DNA of 64,000 bases from Actinomadura sp. NAK00032 (GCF_013364275.1 NZ_CP054932.1:7750001-7814000); one strand, 5' to 3'. Positions 51,271-60,965 are shown, numbered from the stretch's first letter. Notes: a model not told the origin generated them from the sequence alone. A program made the numbers and translations.

Positions 51271-52564
51271 CCTCGGGCGGGTGCTCCGGCTGGACGCCCG
51301 TCGCACGGCACTGCTGGTCGCGGTGCCGGTCCTCACCCTGGTCGGGACGGCGGCGGCGCTTCCGGCGCTCCGGCCGTCCGCCGCGTACTGGGACAACACG
51401 GTCGTGGCACTGGTCAACGCCGTCCGCTTCCTCGGGCCCGTCGCCGCCGCGCTGGCGGCGTGGGCGGCGGTCCGCGAGCGCCCGCTCGACTACCTGCGCG
51501 ACCTCACCGCGCGCTCGCCCGCCACGGGCGTGCTGTTCGACCTGCTGCTGCTGTCCTCGGCGGCCCTCGTCTCCTACGCCGCGATCGCGGGCCTCGCCGC
51601 CGCCGTCACGCTGGCGCGGGACGGCGCCGGGCACCCGCAGCCGCTGGGCGTCGCCGCGGGCGCGACCGCGCTCGTCCTGCACGTCGTCGTCGGCTACCTG
51701 ACGGGCCGCGTCGTCCCGCACCGCGCGACGGCGCCGCTGGCGTTCGGCGCGACGGCGATGTGGGCGGCGCTGCGCATCCCCGGCGTGTCGTGGTGGAGCC
51801 TGCTCCCCCCGGCCGCGTTCCCCCGCATCGACCTGTTCACCGCCATGCGCCCCCGCGTGTTCGCCGACCAGGTCGGCTGGACGGCGGGGCTGACGGCCGC
51901 GCTGATCCTCGGCTACGTGCTGTGGGCGACGCGGCGCTACCTGCTCGTCCTGCCGCTGGCCGCCGCGCTCGCCGCGACCGGCGTCGCCACGCTCGGCCTG
52001 CACGACTCCGGGAGCGCGGCGGTCCGGGCGGCCCCCGCCGAGCCGGTGTGCCGGCGGTGGCCGCTGGTCGTCTGCGTGCACCCGGCGCTGCGGGACGCGC
52101 TTCCCCGGCTGACCGCGGAGGCCGTTCCCCTCGCCGCGCGGCTGAACGGGACCCCCGGCGCGTTCACGGCGGTCCGGCAGCGTCCCGGCTGGGCGCCGGT
52201 CGAGGTCGCGGGCGGCACGGCCTTCGTCCACCTCGACGAGGACCTCTCCCCCGGATACGCGGCGCGCGCCGTCCGCCAGATCAGCCACGCCCTCAGGGCC
52301 CCGGGCCTGTGCACGGCCGGCTCACCCGGCGGCTACCGGGCGCTGGTCGACGCGTGGCTGCTCGGCGACGATCTCCCGGCCATCGACGACACCGGCGCGG
52401 CCCGCCGGTTCGCGTCCTTGAGCGAGCGCGGGCGCCGCGCGTGGCTGCGCCGCCACTTCACCGAGTACCGGAACTGCGCCCTCGGCCCGGACGACTTCCG
52501 CCCGTCCCGGCCCAAGAAGCACCGCGCGCCGGAGATGTCCCGCCGCGCGCTCGACCGCACATGA
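51263..52564 (+). CDS. ABC-2-like membrane protein with extracytoplasmic C-terminal domain
   Basis: 433 aa. About six membrane helices (TALLVAVPVLTLVGTAAALPAL to YLLVLPLAAALAATGVATLGL) then a 190-residue soluble domain (PLVVCVHPALRDALPRLTAEAVPLA, VDAWLLGDDLPAID, HFTEYRNCAL) likely outside the cell. I recognise no family for this domain; four cysteines could pair. Co-translated with the degenerate ATPase, so it is its permease partner. Confidence 0.75.
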   Translation: MSDLGRVLRLDARRTALLVAVPVLTLVGTAAALPALRPSAAYWDNTVVALVNAVRFLGPVAAALAAWAAVRERPLDYLRDLTARSPATGVLFDLLLLSSAALVSYAAIAGLAAAVTLARDGAGHPQPLGVAAGATALVLHVVVGYLTGRVVPHRATAPLAFGATAMWAALRIPGVSWWSLLPPAAFPRIDLFTAMRPRVFADQVGWTAGLTAALILGYVLWATRRYLLVLPLAAALAATGVATLGLHDSGSAAVRAAPAEPVCRRWPLVVCVHPALRDALPRLTAEAVPLAARLNGTPGAFTAVRQRPGWAPVEVAGGTAFVHLDEDLSPGYAARAVRQISHALRAPGLCTAGSPGGYRALVDAWLLGDDLPAIDDTGAARRFASLSERGRRAWLRRHFTEYRNCALGPDDFRPSRPKKHRAPEMSRRALDRT

Positions 52565-52646
52565 AGCTCAACCGCACATGAAGGCGAGACGTCCCCTGCG
52601 TGACCGCGGCGGCCACCCCCAGCCTGCCGCGGCCACGCAGGAGCTT

Positions 52647-52961
52647 TCAGGCCCGCCCGGCCGGCTGCGGCTCGGCGGCGGGCGTCACGGGCCGGGCCCA
52701 GTGGCGTTCCACGAAGAACGGGGCGACCGGCAGTACGGCGGCGCCCAAGGCCAGGACCGTGCGCTTGATGTCCCACTGGAGCTGCTCCCGGACGAGGAAG
52801 ACCAGCCCCACGTAGGCGATGAACAGGACTCCGTGCAGCGGCCCCATCACCTGGACGCCCACCGGCGCGTCCGCGCCGTACTTCAGCGGCATCGCGACCA
52901 GCAGCAGGAGAAGGAACGAGATCGCCTCCGCGACGGAGACGAACCGGAAAACACGAATCAT
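52647..52961 (-). CDS. DUF3817 integral membrane protein
   Basis: 104 aa. Three to four membrane helices: MIRVFRFVSVAEAISFLLLLLVAMPLK, VMGPLHGVLFIAYVGLVFLV, and TVLALGAAVLPVAPFFVE; the MGPLHG motif is diagnostic of DUF3817. ATG 52961 taken, GTG two codons upstream possible. Function unknown. Confidence 0.88.
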   Translation of the reverse strand: MIRVFRFVSVAEAISFLLLLLVAMPLKYGADAPVGVQVMGPLHGVLFIAYVGLVFLVREQLQWDIKRTVLALGAAVLPVAPFFVERHWARPVTPAAEPQPAGRA

Positions 52962-53103
52962 GTCCACGCCCCGTCAACGGTCGATCGCGCCGCGGGGTTT
53001 CGGCCGCTCCTATGGCCTTGATCACACCCGCCGTCACAGGGGAGCACGCCGACGTCACCGCGCCGCCGGATAGGAGGGACGGAATGCCGGGAATGTGAGG
53101 GGC

Positions 53104-53793
53104 ATGGCCGACGCGGAACCGAAGAACGACGCACCCCCCACGCCGTCCCGCGCTCCCCGGCGCGGCCTGGTGACCCCCCTCGTGCTGGTCGTCGCGACCG
53201 TCGCCCTGGTGCTGCTGGCGCAGCAGGCGCTGCGCGGCCTGCCGGGGTGGCTGAACCCGTTCGGCACGGAGACGAAGGACCGCAGCGGGCCCGTCCTGCT
53301 GAAGTCGATCCGCGACCTGCACCGCTACGAGGCGGCGAGCGGGAGCTTCCAGGTCATCGTCGACCTGGAGAAGGACGCCAGGTTCCTGCCCGGCTCGCTG
53401 CGCGGCAAGCGGACGCTGTTCGTCGGGAACGGCACGGTCGACGCCTACGTCGACTTCTCCAAGCTCGCCTCGGGCGCCGTCAAGGTCAACGAGGACCGGA
53501 CGGCCGCCACCATCACGCTCCCGCGCGCGCAACTGGAGAAGACGAACCTCGACCCGAAGACCAGCTACGTCTACGCCACCGAACGCGGCCTCATCGACCG
53601 CTTCGGCGACTTCTTCAGCAGCAACCCGAACAACCAGCAGCAGCTCTACGTCCTCGCGGCCCAGAAGATCCAGACCGCCGCAGGCCAGAGCGGCCTGGCG
53701 CAGCGTGCGGACGCCAACACCAAGACCATGCTGGAGAACATGCTCAAGGCGCTGGGCTTCACGACGGTGACCGTCACGCCCGAAGCACAGTGA
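53104..53793 (+). CDS. DUF4230 membrane-anchored protein
   Basis: 229 aa. An N-terminal anchor helix (LVTPLVLVVATVALVLLAQQAL), then the DUF4230 extracytoplasmic domain: LHRYEAASGSFQVIVDLEKDARFLPG, GNGTVDAYVDFSKLASGAV and LPRAQLEKTNLDPKTSYVYATERGLIDRFGDFF. Function unknown. Start ambiguous: ATG 53104 chosen, GTG 53095 also in frame. Confidence 0.85.
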   Translation: MADAEPKNDAPPTPSRAPRRGLVTPLVLVVATVALVLLAQQALRGLPGWLNPFGTETKDRSGPVLLKSIRDLHRYEAASGSFQVIVDLEKDARFLPGSLRGKRTLFVGNGTVDAYVDFSKLASGAVKVNEDRTAATITLPRAQLEKTNLDPKTSYVYATERGLIDRFGDFFSSNPNNQQQLYVLAAQKIQTAAGQSGLAQRADANTKTMLENMLKALGFTTVTVTPEAQ

Positions 53794-53860
53794 GCGGAGC
53801 CAACATCAGCCACCGGCCTCGCCACGCAACAAGCCGGGCCATCGCGATCGCGTCCGAAGG

Positions 53861-53884
53861 CAGTTCCGAGCCTGCGAGGAACTG
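53861..53884. terminator. Hairpin between DUF4230 and thiolase genes
   Basis: CAGTTCC pairs with GGAACTG (7 bp) around a 10-nt loop. The stem could extend through flanking GCGATCGC-like halves. It lies between two convergent stops. Confidence 0.45.
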
Positions 53885-53956
53885 ATCGCGCAGTGAGCCG
53901 CCAGGCGAGCCGGAGCGATGCCAGCGATCGCCAGTGTTCCGACCGGTTCCGAGCCG

Positions 53957-55156
53957 CTAGGCGAGGGTTCGGGTCGGAACACGAATGAGCAGCGCGTCGC
54001 CCTGGCCGCCGCCGCCGCAGAGGCCCGCGGCGCCGGTGCCGCCGCCGCGCCGCTTCAGCTCGTAGGCGAGGTGCAGGACGATCCGGGCGCCGGACATGCC
54101 GACCGGGTGGCCGAGCGCGATGGCGCCGCCGTTGACGTTGACCTTCTCGGCGGAGACGCCGAGGTCGCGCATCGACTGGATGCCCACGGACGCGAACGCC
54201 TCGTTGATCTCGATGAGGTCGAGGTCGTCGACGGTGAGGCCCGCCTTGCCGAGCGCGTGCTTGATGGCGTTGGACGGCTGCGACTGGAGCGAGTTGTCGG
54301 GGCCCGCGACGTTGCCGTGCGCGCCGATCTCGGCGATCCAGGACAGGCCCAGCTCCTCGGCCTTGGCCTTGGACATCACGACGACGGCGGCGGCGCCGTC
54401 GGAGATCTGCGAGGACGAGCCGGCGGTGATCGTGCCGTCCTTGCTGAAGGCGGGGCGCAGCCGGGCCAGGCCCTCGGCGGTGGTGTCGGCGCGGACGCCC
54501 TCGTCCTTGGCGAACACGATCGGGTCGCCCTTGCGCTGCGGGATCTCGACCGGCGCGATCTCGTCGTCGAACACGCCGTTCTTGATGGCGGCGGCGGCGC
54601 GCTGGTGGGAGCGCGCGGAGAACTCGTCCTGCTCCTCGCGGGAGATGCCGAGCTTGGCGTTGTGGTGCTCGGTCGACTCGCCCATCGCGATGCCGTCGAA
54701 GGCGTCGGTGAGCGCGTCGTAGGCCATGTGGTCGAGGACCTCGACGGAGCCGTACTTGTAGCCGCCGCGCGACTTCGGCAGCAGGTGCGGGGCCTGGGTC
54801 ATCGACTCCATGCCGCCCGCGACGACGATGTCGAACTCGCCGGCCCGGATGAGCTGGTCGGCGAGCGCGATCGCGTCCAGCCCGGACAGGCACACCTTGT
54901 TGATCGTGATCGACGGGACGCTCATCGGGATGCCCGCCTTGACCGCCGCCTGCCGGGACGGGATCTGCCCCGCGCCGGCCTGGAGCACCTGGCCGAGGAT
55001 CACGTACTGCACCTGGTCGCCGGCCACCCCGGCCCGCTCCAGCGCCGCCTTGATCGCGTGCGCGCCGAGGTCGGCCGCGGAGAAGTCCTTCAGCGAGCCC
55101 AGCAGGCGCCCGACGGGGGTGCGCGCACCGGCGACGATCACGGACGTAGCGGTCAT
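53957..55156 (-). CDS. Acetyl-CoA C-acetyltransferase (thiolase)
   Basis: 399 aa. Cys89 in [11 protein letters not shown] is the acyl-enzyme nucleophile; [27 protein letters not shown] (His) and [13 protein letters not shown] (second Cys) complete the active site. Catalyses acetoacetyl-CoA/acetyl-CoA interconversion. Divergent from the methylmalonyl-CoA epimerase gene 107 bp away; acetoacetyl-CoA and methylmalonyl-CoA metabolism plausibly connected (ethylmalonyl or propionyl routes). Confidence 0.95.
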   Translation of the reverse strand: MTATSVIVAGARTPVGRLLGSLKDFSAADLGAHAIKAALERAGVAGDQVQYVILGQVLQAGAGQIPSRQAAVKAGIPMSVPSITINKVCLSGLDAIALADQLIRAGEFDIVVAGGMESMTQAPHLLPKSRGGYKYGSVEVLDHMAYDALTDAFDGIAMGESTEHHNAKLGISREEQDEFSARSHQRAAAAIKNGVFDDEIAPVEIPQRKGDPIVFAKDEGVRADTTAEGLARLRPAFSKDGTITAGSSSQISDGAAAVVVMSKAKAEELGLSWIAEIGAHGNVAGPDNSLQSQPSNAIKHALGKAGLTVDDLDLIEINEAFASVGIQSMRDLGVSAEKVNVNGGAIALGHPVGMSGARIVLHLAYELKRRGGGTGAAGLCGGGGQGDALLIRVPTRTLA

Positions 55157-55263
55157 GTGGGGGCCCTCCAGGTGGTGCTGCGCCGACGTTTGCCACCATA
55201 CCCAGGGGAACGCCGACCGGTTCGGTTCGCCCCCGCCTGGCCGTCCTAGTAGGGAGAAAGCCC

Positions 55264-55698
55264 ATGCTGACCCGTATCGACCACATCGGTATCGCCTGTC
55301 ACGACCTGGACGCGACCGTGGAGTTCTACAAGGCCACCTACGGCTTCACCGACGCGCACTTCGAGGTGAACGAGGAGCAGGGCGTCCGGGAGTGCATGCT
55401 CAAGATCAACGAGACCGGCGACGGGGCGGCGAGCTACCTGCAGCTGATCGAGCCGATCCGGGAGGACTCGGCGGTCGCCAAGTGGCTGGCGAAGAACGGC
55501 GAGGGCGTCCACCACATCGCGTTCGGGACGGACGGGACCGTCGCCGACGAGGCGGCCGGCATCGCGGGCAAGGGCGTGCGCGTGCTGTACGACGCGCCGC
55601 GCAACGGTTCCATGGGATCCTTGATCAACTTTTTGCACCCGAAGGACTGCCACGGCGTGCTGACGGAGCTCGTGCAGAAGCGCCGCGACGCCGAATGA
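55264..55698 (+). CDS. mce: Methylmalonyl-CoA epimerase
   Basis: 144 aa VOC-fold enzyme interconverting (R)- and (S)-methylmalonyl-Co[47 protein letters not shown] and VLTELVQ motifs, with metal ligands His (HIGIA), Gln, His (VHHIAFG) and Glu (LTEL). AGGGAGA ribosome site. Confidence 0.95.
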   Translation: MLTRIDHIGIACHDLDATVEFYKATYGFTDAHFEVNEEQGVRECMLKINETGDGAASYLQLIEPIREDSAVAKWLAKNGEGVHHIAFGTDGTVADEAAGIAGKGVRVLYDAPRNGSMGSLINFLHPKDCHGVLTELVQKRRDAE

Positions 55699-56027
55699 TC
55701 ACGCGGGCCGGGCGCGGCGGGGGCGCGATCGGATCGTGACGTGTTCGATATCACCACGGGCGGCGGCGGGCCCTTGACCGCCGCTCTGTAGCCGTTCGGA
55801 CACATCTGGTGCATTTGCCCCCCAGGTACCTGGGCACCCTCGCCACGCCCGAACACAGCAACAAACCGGACATTCCACGCAGCGCGTCAAGATGAGCCCC
55901 CAACACGGCAGTGTCCGGAGTACGCTTCATTCGCCGGAAGAGGTCCTGGGGCACTGCGCCGTCCATGCCAGGCGTTCAACCGGTCCCCGGAACCACCCGT
56001 AGCCCCGTCACATCAGGATTGAGCCAC
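55699..56027. other. 329-bp intergenic region upstream of the coiled-coil protein
   Basis: No convincing gene. It contains a perfect 14-bp palindrome CCCAGGTACCTGGG at 55821-55834 and a TACGCT hexamer (about 55921) that could be a -10. The palindrome may be a regulator site or part of a weak terminator after the epimerase. Confidence 0.5.
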
Positions 56028-57353
56028 ATGCAGTCCGACATCGACGCCCAGCTCAGCAACTTCTTTGAAGACACGCCCCCGCGCGAGTTCGACGTGGTGC
56101 TTCGCGGCTACGACCGGCACCAGGTCGACGAGCACATCAAGCAGCTCGACAACGAGGTGCGGCAGACCCGCGAGCAGACCCAGGCCCTGCAGCGGGAGCT
56201 GTCGGACGCGCATCGCCAGCTGCAGGAGCAGGAACGTCCCACCTACTCCGGTCTCGGCGCCCGCATCGAGCAGCTGCTCCGGCTCGCCGAGGAGCAGGCC
56301 ACCGAGCTCGTGCAGGCCGCCCGCTCCGAGGCGAACGAGATCAAGGCCGCGGCCAAGGTCGACGCCGCCGAGCAGCGCGCCACCGCCGAGAACGACGCCG
56401 CCGAGCTGCGCGCCAACGCCCAGCGCGAGGGCGACGACATGCGCAACGCGGCCGAGCGCGAGGCCGAGGAGGTGCGCACCTCCGCCCACCGCGAGGCCGA
56501 CGAGCTGACCTCGACCACCGAGCGCGAGGTCGCCAAGCTGCGCGCCACCGCCGACCACGAGGTCGCCGAGAAGCGGGCGGGCGCCGAGCGCGAGATCGCC
56601 AAGCTGCGCACCACCACCGAGCGCGAGGTCGCGCAGCTGCGCGCGTCCACCAAGCGCGAGCGCGACGAGATCCTCACCACGGCCAAGCGGCAGGCCGACG
56701 AGATGCGCGCGCAGGCCCAGCGCATCCTGGAGGAGAGCGAGGCCCAGCGCGCCCAGGCCGAGGCCGAGTTCGAGATCCAGCTGGCCGCCCGCCGCGAGGA
56801 GGCCGACCGGCAGGACGCCGAGCGGCACTCCGCCGCGCAGGCCGCCACCCAGAAGCTGGTCGCCGAGGCCGAGCAGCGGGCCGCGTCCGCCGAGCAGCGG
56901 GCCGGGAAGGCGACCCAGCAGGCCGAGCAGACCCGGCGCGAGGCCGACTCGCACGCCAAGCAGCTGATGGCCAACGCGCGCAAGAACTCCGACAACGTGA
57001 TCGCCGAGGCCAAGGCGCAGGCCGAGCAGCTGCTCGCCGAGACCAAGGCCGAGGCCGACCGCGTCCGGACGGCGGCGCAGCGCCAGGTCGACGAGCTCAC
57101 CCGGCAGCGCGACAGCATCACCAGCCACCTCAACCAGCTGCGCCAGCTCATCGGCGGCGTCGCGCCGACGATGGGCGGCGAGCCCGAGCTGGCCGCGCCT
57201 CCGGAGAAGGCCGCGATCCCGGCGGCCGAGCCCAAGCCGGCCCCGGCGCAGCAGCCGAAGCAGCAGCAGCCGGCCGCCGCGAAGGCCGCGCCCGCCAAGC
57301 AGGCCCAGGCCAAGAAGTCCGAGGAGGACGACGAGGACTGGTGGCAGGAGTGA
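56028..57353 (+). CDS. DivIVA/FilP-like coiled-coil cytoskeletal protein
   Basis: 441 aa. N-terminal DivIVA-like segment (PREFDVVLRGYDRHQVDEHIKQL) then about 330 residues of nearly continuous heptad-rich coiled coil made of EREVAKLRA/EREIAKLRT-type repeats, ending in a Pro/Ala/Lys linker and an acidic DDEDWWQE tip. Such proteins in actinomycetes organise polar growth (DivIVA, Scy, FilP relatives). The repeated ERExAxLR units are internal duplications. ATG 56028 with AGGA upstream. Followed by a strong terminator. Confidence 0.86.
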   Translation: MQSDIDAQLSNFFEDTPPREFDVVLRGYDRHQVDEHIKQLDNEVRQTREQTQALQRELSDAHRQLQEQERPTYSGLGARIEQLLRLAEEQATELVQAARSEANEIKAAAKVDAAEQRATAENDAAELRANAQREGDDMRNAAEREAEEVRTSAHREADELTSTTEREVAKLRATADHEVAEKRAGAEREIAKLRTTTEREVAQLRASTKRERDEILTTAKRQADEMRAQAQRILEESEAQRAQAEAEFEIQLAARREEADRQDAERHSAAQAATQKLVAEAEQRAASAEQRAGKATQQAEQTRREADSHAKQLMANARKNSDNVIAEAKAQAEQLLAETKAEADRVRTAAQRQVDELTRQRDSITSHLNQLRQLIGGVAPTMGGEPELAAPPEKAAIPAAEPKPAPAQQPKQQQPAAAKAAPAKQAQAKKSEEDDEDWWQE

Positions 57354-57373
57354 GTTCCTGAGCACGGCGTCGA

Positions 57374-57412
57374 GGAAAGCCTAGAGGCGGAGAGAACGCC
57401 TCTAGGCTTTCC
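57374..57412 (+). terminator. Strong terminator after the coiled-coil gene
   Basis: A 16-bp perfect stem (GGAAAGCCTAGAGGCG with its complement) around a 7-nt loop, followed by TTCGTCTT. Located 21 bp after the stop. Confidence 0.85.
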
Positions 57413-57414
57413 TT

Positions 57415-57452
57415 CGTCTTACCACCGTGGGACCGTCTTACCACCGTGGGAC
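57415..57452. repeat. Two exact 19-bp tandem repeats
   Basis: CGTCTTACCACCGTGGGAC occurs at 57415-57433 and is repeated at 57434-57452. Each contains CCACCGTGG, a near-palindrome. Located between the terminator and the AI-2E gene, 80 bp before its start; could be a duplicated regulator site. Confidence 0.7.
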
Positions 57453-57531
57453 GTCGGTCCGACGGCCCTGAACCATGACCCCCGCGTGACCACGTCGCAT
57501 CGGCGAGGCAGAGGACAAAGAGGAGAGCGGC

Positions 57532-58962
57532 GTGCCCGACGAGACCTCCCGCGAAGACGAGCCGGAGGCGGCGCCCGGCACGGGACGGCCGGCGAGCGAC
57601 CCCCGCGTCCCCGCCCCCACCCCACCCCCCGACGACAGCGTCGACAGCGAAAGCGTCGACAGCGAGAGCGAGAACCGGGAGAGCGGGAACCGGGAGAGCG
57701 ACGACAGCGACAGCGTTGCCCCGAGTGGTGCGCTGACGCCCGAGGAGGCCGCGGAGCCCGTGGGTGAGCGCGACCCCGCGACCGGCGCCCCGGTCAACCT
57801 GCCCGCGCCGGTGACGGTCGCCGAGCAGGCCCCGGCCGGGCCGGACGCGCCCGACCCCGCGCACGACGTCGAGCAGCGCCGCCGCGAGGCCGGCGTCGAC
57901 CACCGGTTCCCGTTCGGCCGGCCCGGGGAGCCGCTCGGCCGCGCCCACCCGTTCGTGTTCGGGTTCACCGCCGCGCTCGGCGTCATCACCGCCTGGCTGC
58001 TGGTGCGGGCGGCCACGAACGTCAAGTCCACCCTCGTGATGCTCCTCGTCGCGATGTTCCTCGCGGTCGGCCTGAATCCGGCGGTCGAGCGGCTGCGCAA
58101 GTTCGGGTTCCCGCGCGGCGCCGCGGTCGCGACGGTGTTCCTCGTCGTGATCATGTTCGTCGCGGGGTTCGTCGCCTCGCTCGTCCAGCCGGTGTCGGAG
58201 CAGGTCACCGAGCTGCGCCACAACATCCCCGAGTACGTCGAGCAGCTCCAGGACAACAAGACCCTCGCCGAGTGGGACAAGCGCTACGGGCTGCTCGACC
58301 GGGCCGAGAAGGCGGTGAACAGCGAGGGCTTCCAGAAGGGCCTCACCGACACCGCCACCGGCATCGGCAAGGTCGCGATCAGCGGCATCTTCCAGACGAT
58401 CACGATCCTGATCCTGACGCTGTACTTCCTCAGCTCGCTGCCGCAGATCAAGACGTTCTTCTACAAGCTCGCGCCGCGCTCCCGCCGCGCCCGCGTCGCC
58501 CTGCTCGGCGACGAGATCCTGGACCGGATCGGCGGCTATGTCGCCGGGCAGTTCACGATCGCGTTCATCGCGGGCGTCTGCTCGTACATCTTCCTGTCGA
58601 TCCTCGGGGTGAAGTACGCGCTCGCGCTGGCGCTGATCGTCGCGGTGACCGACCTGATCCCGCTGATCGGCGCCACGATCGGCGCGGTGATCGTGTGCCT
58701 GGTCGCGTTCCTCACCGGGGACACCACCGACCTGATCGCCTGCGTGATCTTCTACGTGATCTACCAGCAGGTGGAGAACTACCTGGTCTACCCGCGCGTG
58801 ATGAAGCGGACGGTGGACGTGCAGCCGGCGGTGACGATCGTGGCGGCGCTGGTCGGCGCGGCGCTGCTCGGCGTGGTCGGCGCGCTGCTGGCGATCCCGA
58901 CGGCGGCGGCGATCTCGCTGCTGGTCCGCGAGGTCGTCATGCCGCGCCAGGAGACGCTGTAG
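57532..58962 (+). CDS. AI-2E/TqsA-family membrane transporter
   Basis: 476 aa. The first 140 residues are a long disordered acidic Ser/Asp/Glu/Pro segment (DSVDSESVDSESENRESGN). Then seven to eight helices of the UPF0118/AI-2E family: NVKSTLVMLLVAMFLAVGLNPAVERL, GIFQTITILILTLYFLSSLP, LIGATIGAVIVCLVAFLT and NYLVYPRVMKRTVDVQPAVTIVAAL (the PRVM motif). The cytosolic extension is unusual in length. GTG with AGGAGAG. Substrate not certain (signal, ion or proton antiport in some members). Confidence 0.9.
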   Translation: MPDETSREDEPEAAPGTGRPASDPRVPAPTPPPDDSVDSESVDSESENRESGNRESDDSDSVAPSGALTPEEAAEPVGERDPATGAPVNLPAPVTVAEQAPAGPDAPDPAHDVEQRRREAGVDHRFPFGRPGEPLGRAHPFVFGFTAALGVITAWLLVRAATNVKSTLVMLLVAMFLAVGLNPAVERLRKFGFPRGAAVATVFLVVIMFVAGFVASLVQPVSEQVTELRHNIPEYVEQLQDNKTLAEWDKRYGLLDRAEKAVNSEGFQKGLTDTATGIGKVAISGIFQTITILILTLYFLSSLPQIKTFFYKLAPRSRRARVALLGDEILDRIGGYVAGQFTIAFIAGVCSYIFLSILGVKYALALALIVAVTDLIPLIGATIGAVIVCLVAFLTGDTTDLIACVIFYVIYQQVENYLVYPRVMKRTVDVQPAVTIVAALVGAALLGVVGALLAIPTAAAISLLVREVVMPRQETL

Positions 58963-58999
58963 GGCCGCCGCAACGCGGCCGGGCCCGCGGCGGGACGGT

Positions 59000-59791
59000 T
59001 CAGCGGGCGGTGCGGGCCAGGGCGGCGGCGAACTCGGCCACCGCCTGGTTGAACAGGTCCGGCTGCTCGATCGCGCACAGGTGCCCGGCGCGCGGGACCA
59101 CCATCAGCTCGGCGTTCGGCAGCGCGTCCGCCATGGCGCGGGCCTCCGCCTCGGTGGCGAGCGCGTCCTCGTCCCCGATCATGACGAGGGCGGGCACCCG
59201 CACGCCGCGCAGCGTGTCGAACGCGTCGGGGCGTCCGGCCATGGCGCGCTGCGCCCACGCGGCGGCGCGCGGCGGCGTCGCCTGGACAAGGCCGCGCACC
59301 CGCCCGTAGACGAGGGCGCGCTGCCGGTAGGTGGTGGGCCCGACGAGGCCGGGGAGCACCTCGTCCACGAGCACCTGCGGGCCGCCGTCGAGGTCGAGCC
59401 GCTCGGCCTGCCGGAGCCGGTTCGCGCGGACCTGCTCGGTGTCGGCGGCGGCGCGGGTCGCGGCGAGCACCAGCCCGAGGACGAGGTCGGGGTAGCGGCG
59501 GCACAGCGCCATCGCGACGTACCCGCCCATGGACAGGCCGCCGATGACGGCGCGCCGCACGCCGGCGGCGCGGCAGGCGCGGGCGACGTCGTCGGCCATC
59601 GCGTCGACCGAGGGCTCGTCGTCGCCGAGCACGGACCCGCCGAAGCCGCGCAGGTCGGGGGTGATGACGCGGAAGCGGCCGGCGAGCCCCTCCCGCTGGG
59701 CGAGCCACATCGCCGACGAGAGCGGGAAGGCGTGCAGCAGGACGAGCGGGGTTCCGGTGCCGACGTCCCTGGCGTACAGCTGCACGGTCAC
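59000..59791 (-). CDS. Alpha/beta-fold hydrolase
   Basis: 263 aa. Oxyanion LLHAFPLS, nucleophile GGLSMGGYVAM (GxSxG), acid GDEDALAT and His PRAGHLCAIEQPD. Belongs to the alpha/beta hydrolases related to 3-oxoadipate enol-lactonase and esterases; substrate unknown. GTG start. Second hydrolase gene follows upstream. Confidence 0.92.
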   Translation of the reverse strand: MTVQLYARDVGTGTPLVLLHAFPLSSAMWLAQREGLAGRFRVITPDLRGFGGSVLGDDEPSVDAMADDVARACRAAGVRRAVIGGLSMGGYVAMALCRRYPDLVLGLVLAATRAAADTEQVRANRLRQAERLDLDGGPQVLVDEVLPGLVGPTTYRQRALVYGRVRGLVQATPPRAAAWAQRAMAGRPDAFDTLRGVRVPALVMIGDEDALATEAEARAMADALPNAELMVVPRAGHLCAIEQPDLFNQAVAEFAAALARTAR

Positions 59792-59881
59792 GGGCGGTCC
59801 TCCCGGTCGGCGTCCACGAAGGGAATCCTTACCCGCTCTGGAGCCGGTGGGACGGGAGTGGCCGCGACTGGCCGCATGTGG

Positions 59882-60604
59882 CTAACTGTCCGGTTCGTCC
59901 CATTCGGTGGGGAGCGGGTGAGCGGCCGGCGCGACCCGCTTGACGATCTCGTTCAGCACGACCCGGACGTACGGTTCGCCCACCCACAGGTGCTTGGCCT
60001 TGTCCACCGCGACGACCTCGGCCTGCGGGACGCGCTTGAACCGCTCCCGCGCCTCGGCCGGGCGCAGGTAGTCGTCGAACTCCGGCACGAGCGCGACCAG
60101 GGGCCGGCCGAACTCGGCCCAGGCGTCCAGGTCGGCGTCGTCCGCCCGCTTCAGCGGCGGGGACAGCAGGATCGCGCCCTCCACCAGCGGGTCGCGGCCC
60201 CACTTCAGCGCCAGCTCGGTGCCGAACGACCAGCCGAGCAGCCACGGCCGCGGCAGGTCGTGGTACTCGGTGTACTCCAGCGCCGCCGCGACGTCGAACC
60301 GCTCGGTCTCGCCCTCGCCGAACGCGCCCTCGCTCGTGCCGCGCGCCGACGTCGTCCCCCGCGTGTTGAACCGCAGCACGGCGAGGTCGGCGAGGGCGGG
60401 CAGCCGGTAGGACGCCTTGCGCAGGACGTGGCTGTCCATCATGCCCTCGGCCGTCGGCAGCGGGTGCAGGCACACCAGCGTCGCGACCGGCGGCCGCTCC
60501 GGCGGCAGCGCCAGCTCACCGACCAGTTCCAGCCCGTCGGACGTGTGCAGCACGATGTCCTCGCGCCGCGCCGGCAGCACCGTCGTCGCCCTGATCTCCG
60601 CCAT
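59882..60604 (-). CDS. Alpha/beta-hydrolase (dienelactone-type/short-chain)
   Basis: 240 aa. LVCLHPLPTAEGMMDS (oxyanion), LLGWSFGTELAL (GxSxG with Ser), and KHLWVGEP (His). Compact, no lid. ATG 60604 chosen (AAGGAG). Separated by 90 bp from the hydrolase at 59000, same strand. Confidence 0.88.
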   Translation of the reverse strand: MAEIRATTVLPARREDIVLHTSDGLELVGELALPPERPPVATLVCLHPLPTAEGMMDSHVLRKASYRLPALADLAVLRFNTRGTTSARGTSEGAFGEGETERFDVAAALEYTEYHDLPRPWLLGWSFGTELALKWGRDPLVEGAILLSPPLKRADDADLDAWAEFGRPLVALVPEFDDYLRPAEARERFKRVPQAEVVAVDKAKHLWVGEPYVRVVLNEIVKRVAPAAHPLPTEWDEPDS

Positions 60605-60653
60605 CGGTCTCCTTAGTCGCAAGGCTCGGTTACGCAAGGCAGTCGCGCAAGGC

Positions 60654-60965
60654 TCAGTAGCGCGGGGCGTTGCGCGACCGCTGGACGCGGGGGCCGCGCC
60701 GGGTGCGGGCCTGCCAGCACGGGCGGTGCCAGTGCCGCCGGTCGTCGCCGCCCTCGCCGGCCCGCCAGGCGACGAGATGCCCGACGCCCGGCGGGATCTC
60801 CTGGTCGCAGCCGGGGCACCGGTACGCCTTGCCCGAACCGGCACCCGCGATCGTCCGGACGATCCACTCGCCGTCCGGCCCCTCTTCGGTCTCCTGCGCC
60901 CACGACCCGCCGCCGCCCTTCTGGGAGGGTCCGGAAACGGCACGGCGGTTCTTGCGGGGGCTCAT
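60654..60965 (-). CDS. Small zinc-binding protein (often labelled ATP/GTP-binding)
   Basis: 103 aa. CPGCDQEIPPGVGHLV and DRRHWHRPCW give a CxxC...HxHxxC zinc-ribbon-like site. Termini are basic and disordered (SPRKNRRAVS, RTRRGPRVQRSR). Homologues are common in Streptomyces and relatives and lack a known role. Confidence 0.82.
   Translation of the reverse strand: MSPRKNRRAVSGPSQKGGGGSWAQETEEGPDGEWIVRTIAGAGSGKAYRCPGCDQEIPPGVGHLVAWRAGEGGDDRRHWHRPCWQARTRRGPRVQRSRNAPRY

Noticed and set aside
56013-57365. Long Leu/Gly-rich frame antisense to the coiled-coil gene
   Set aside because: Codon-mirror artefact of the Glu/Ala-rich coiled coil; no start signals and no domain.
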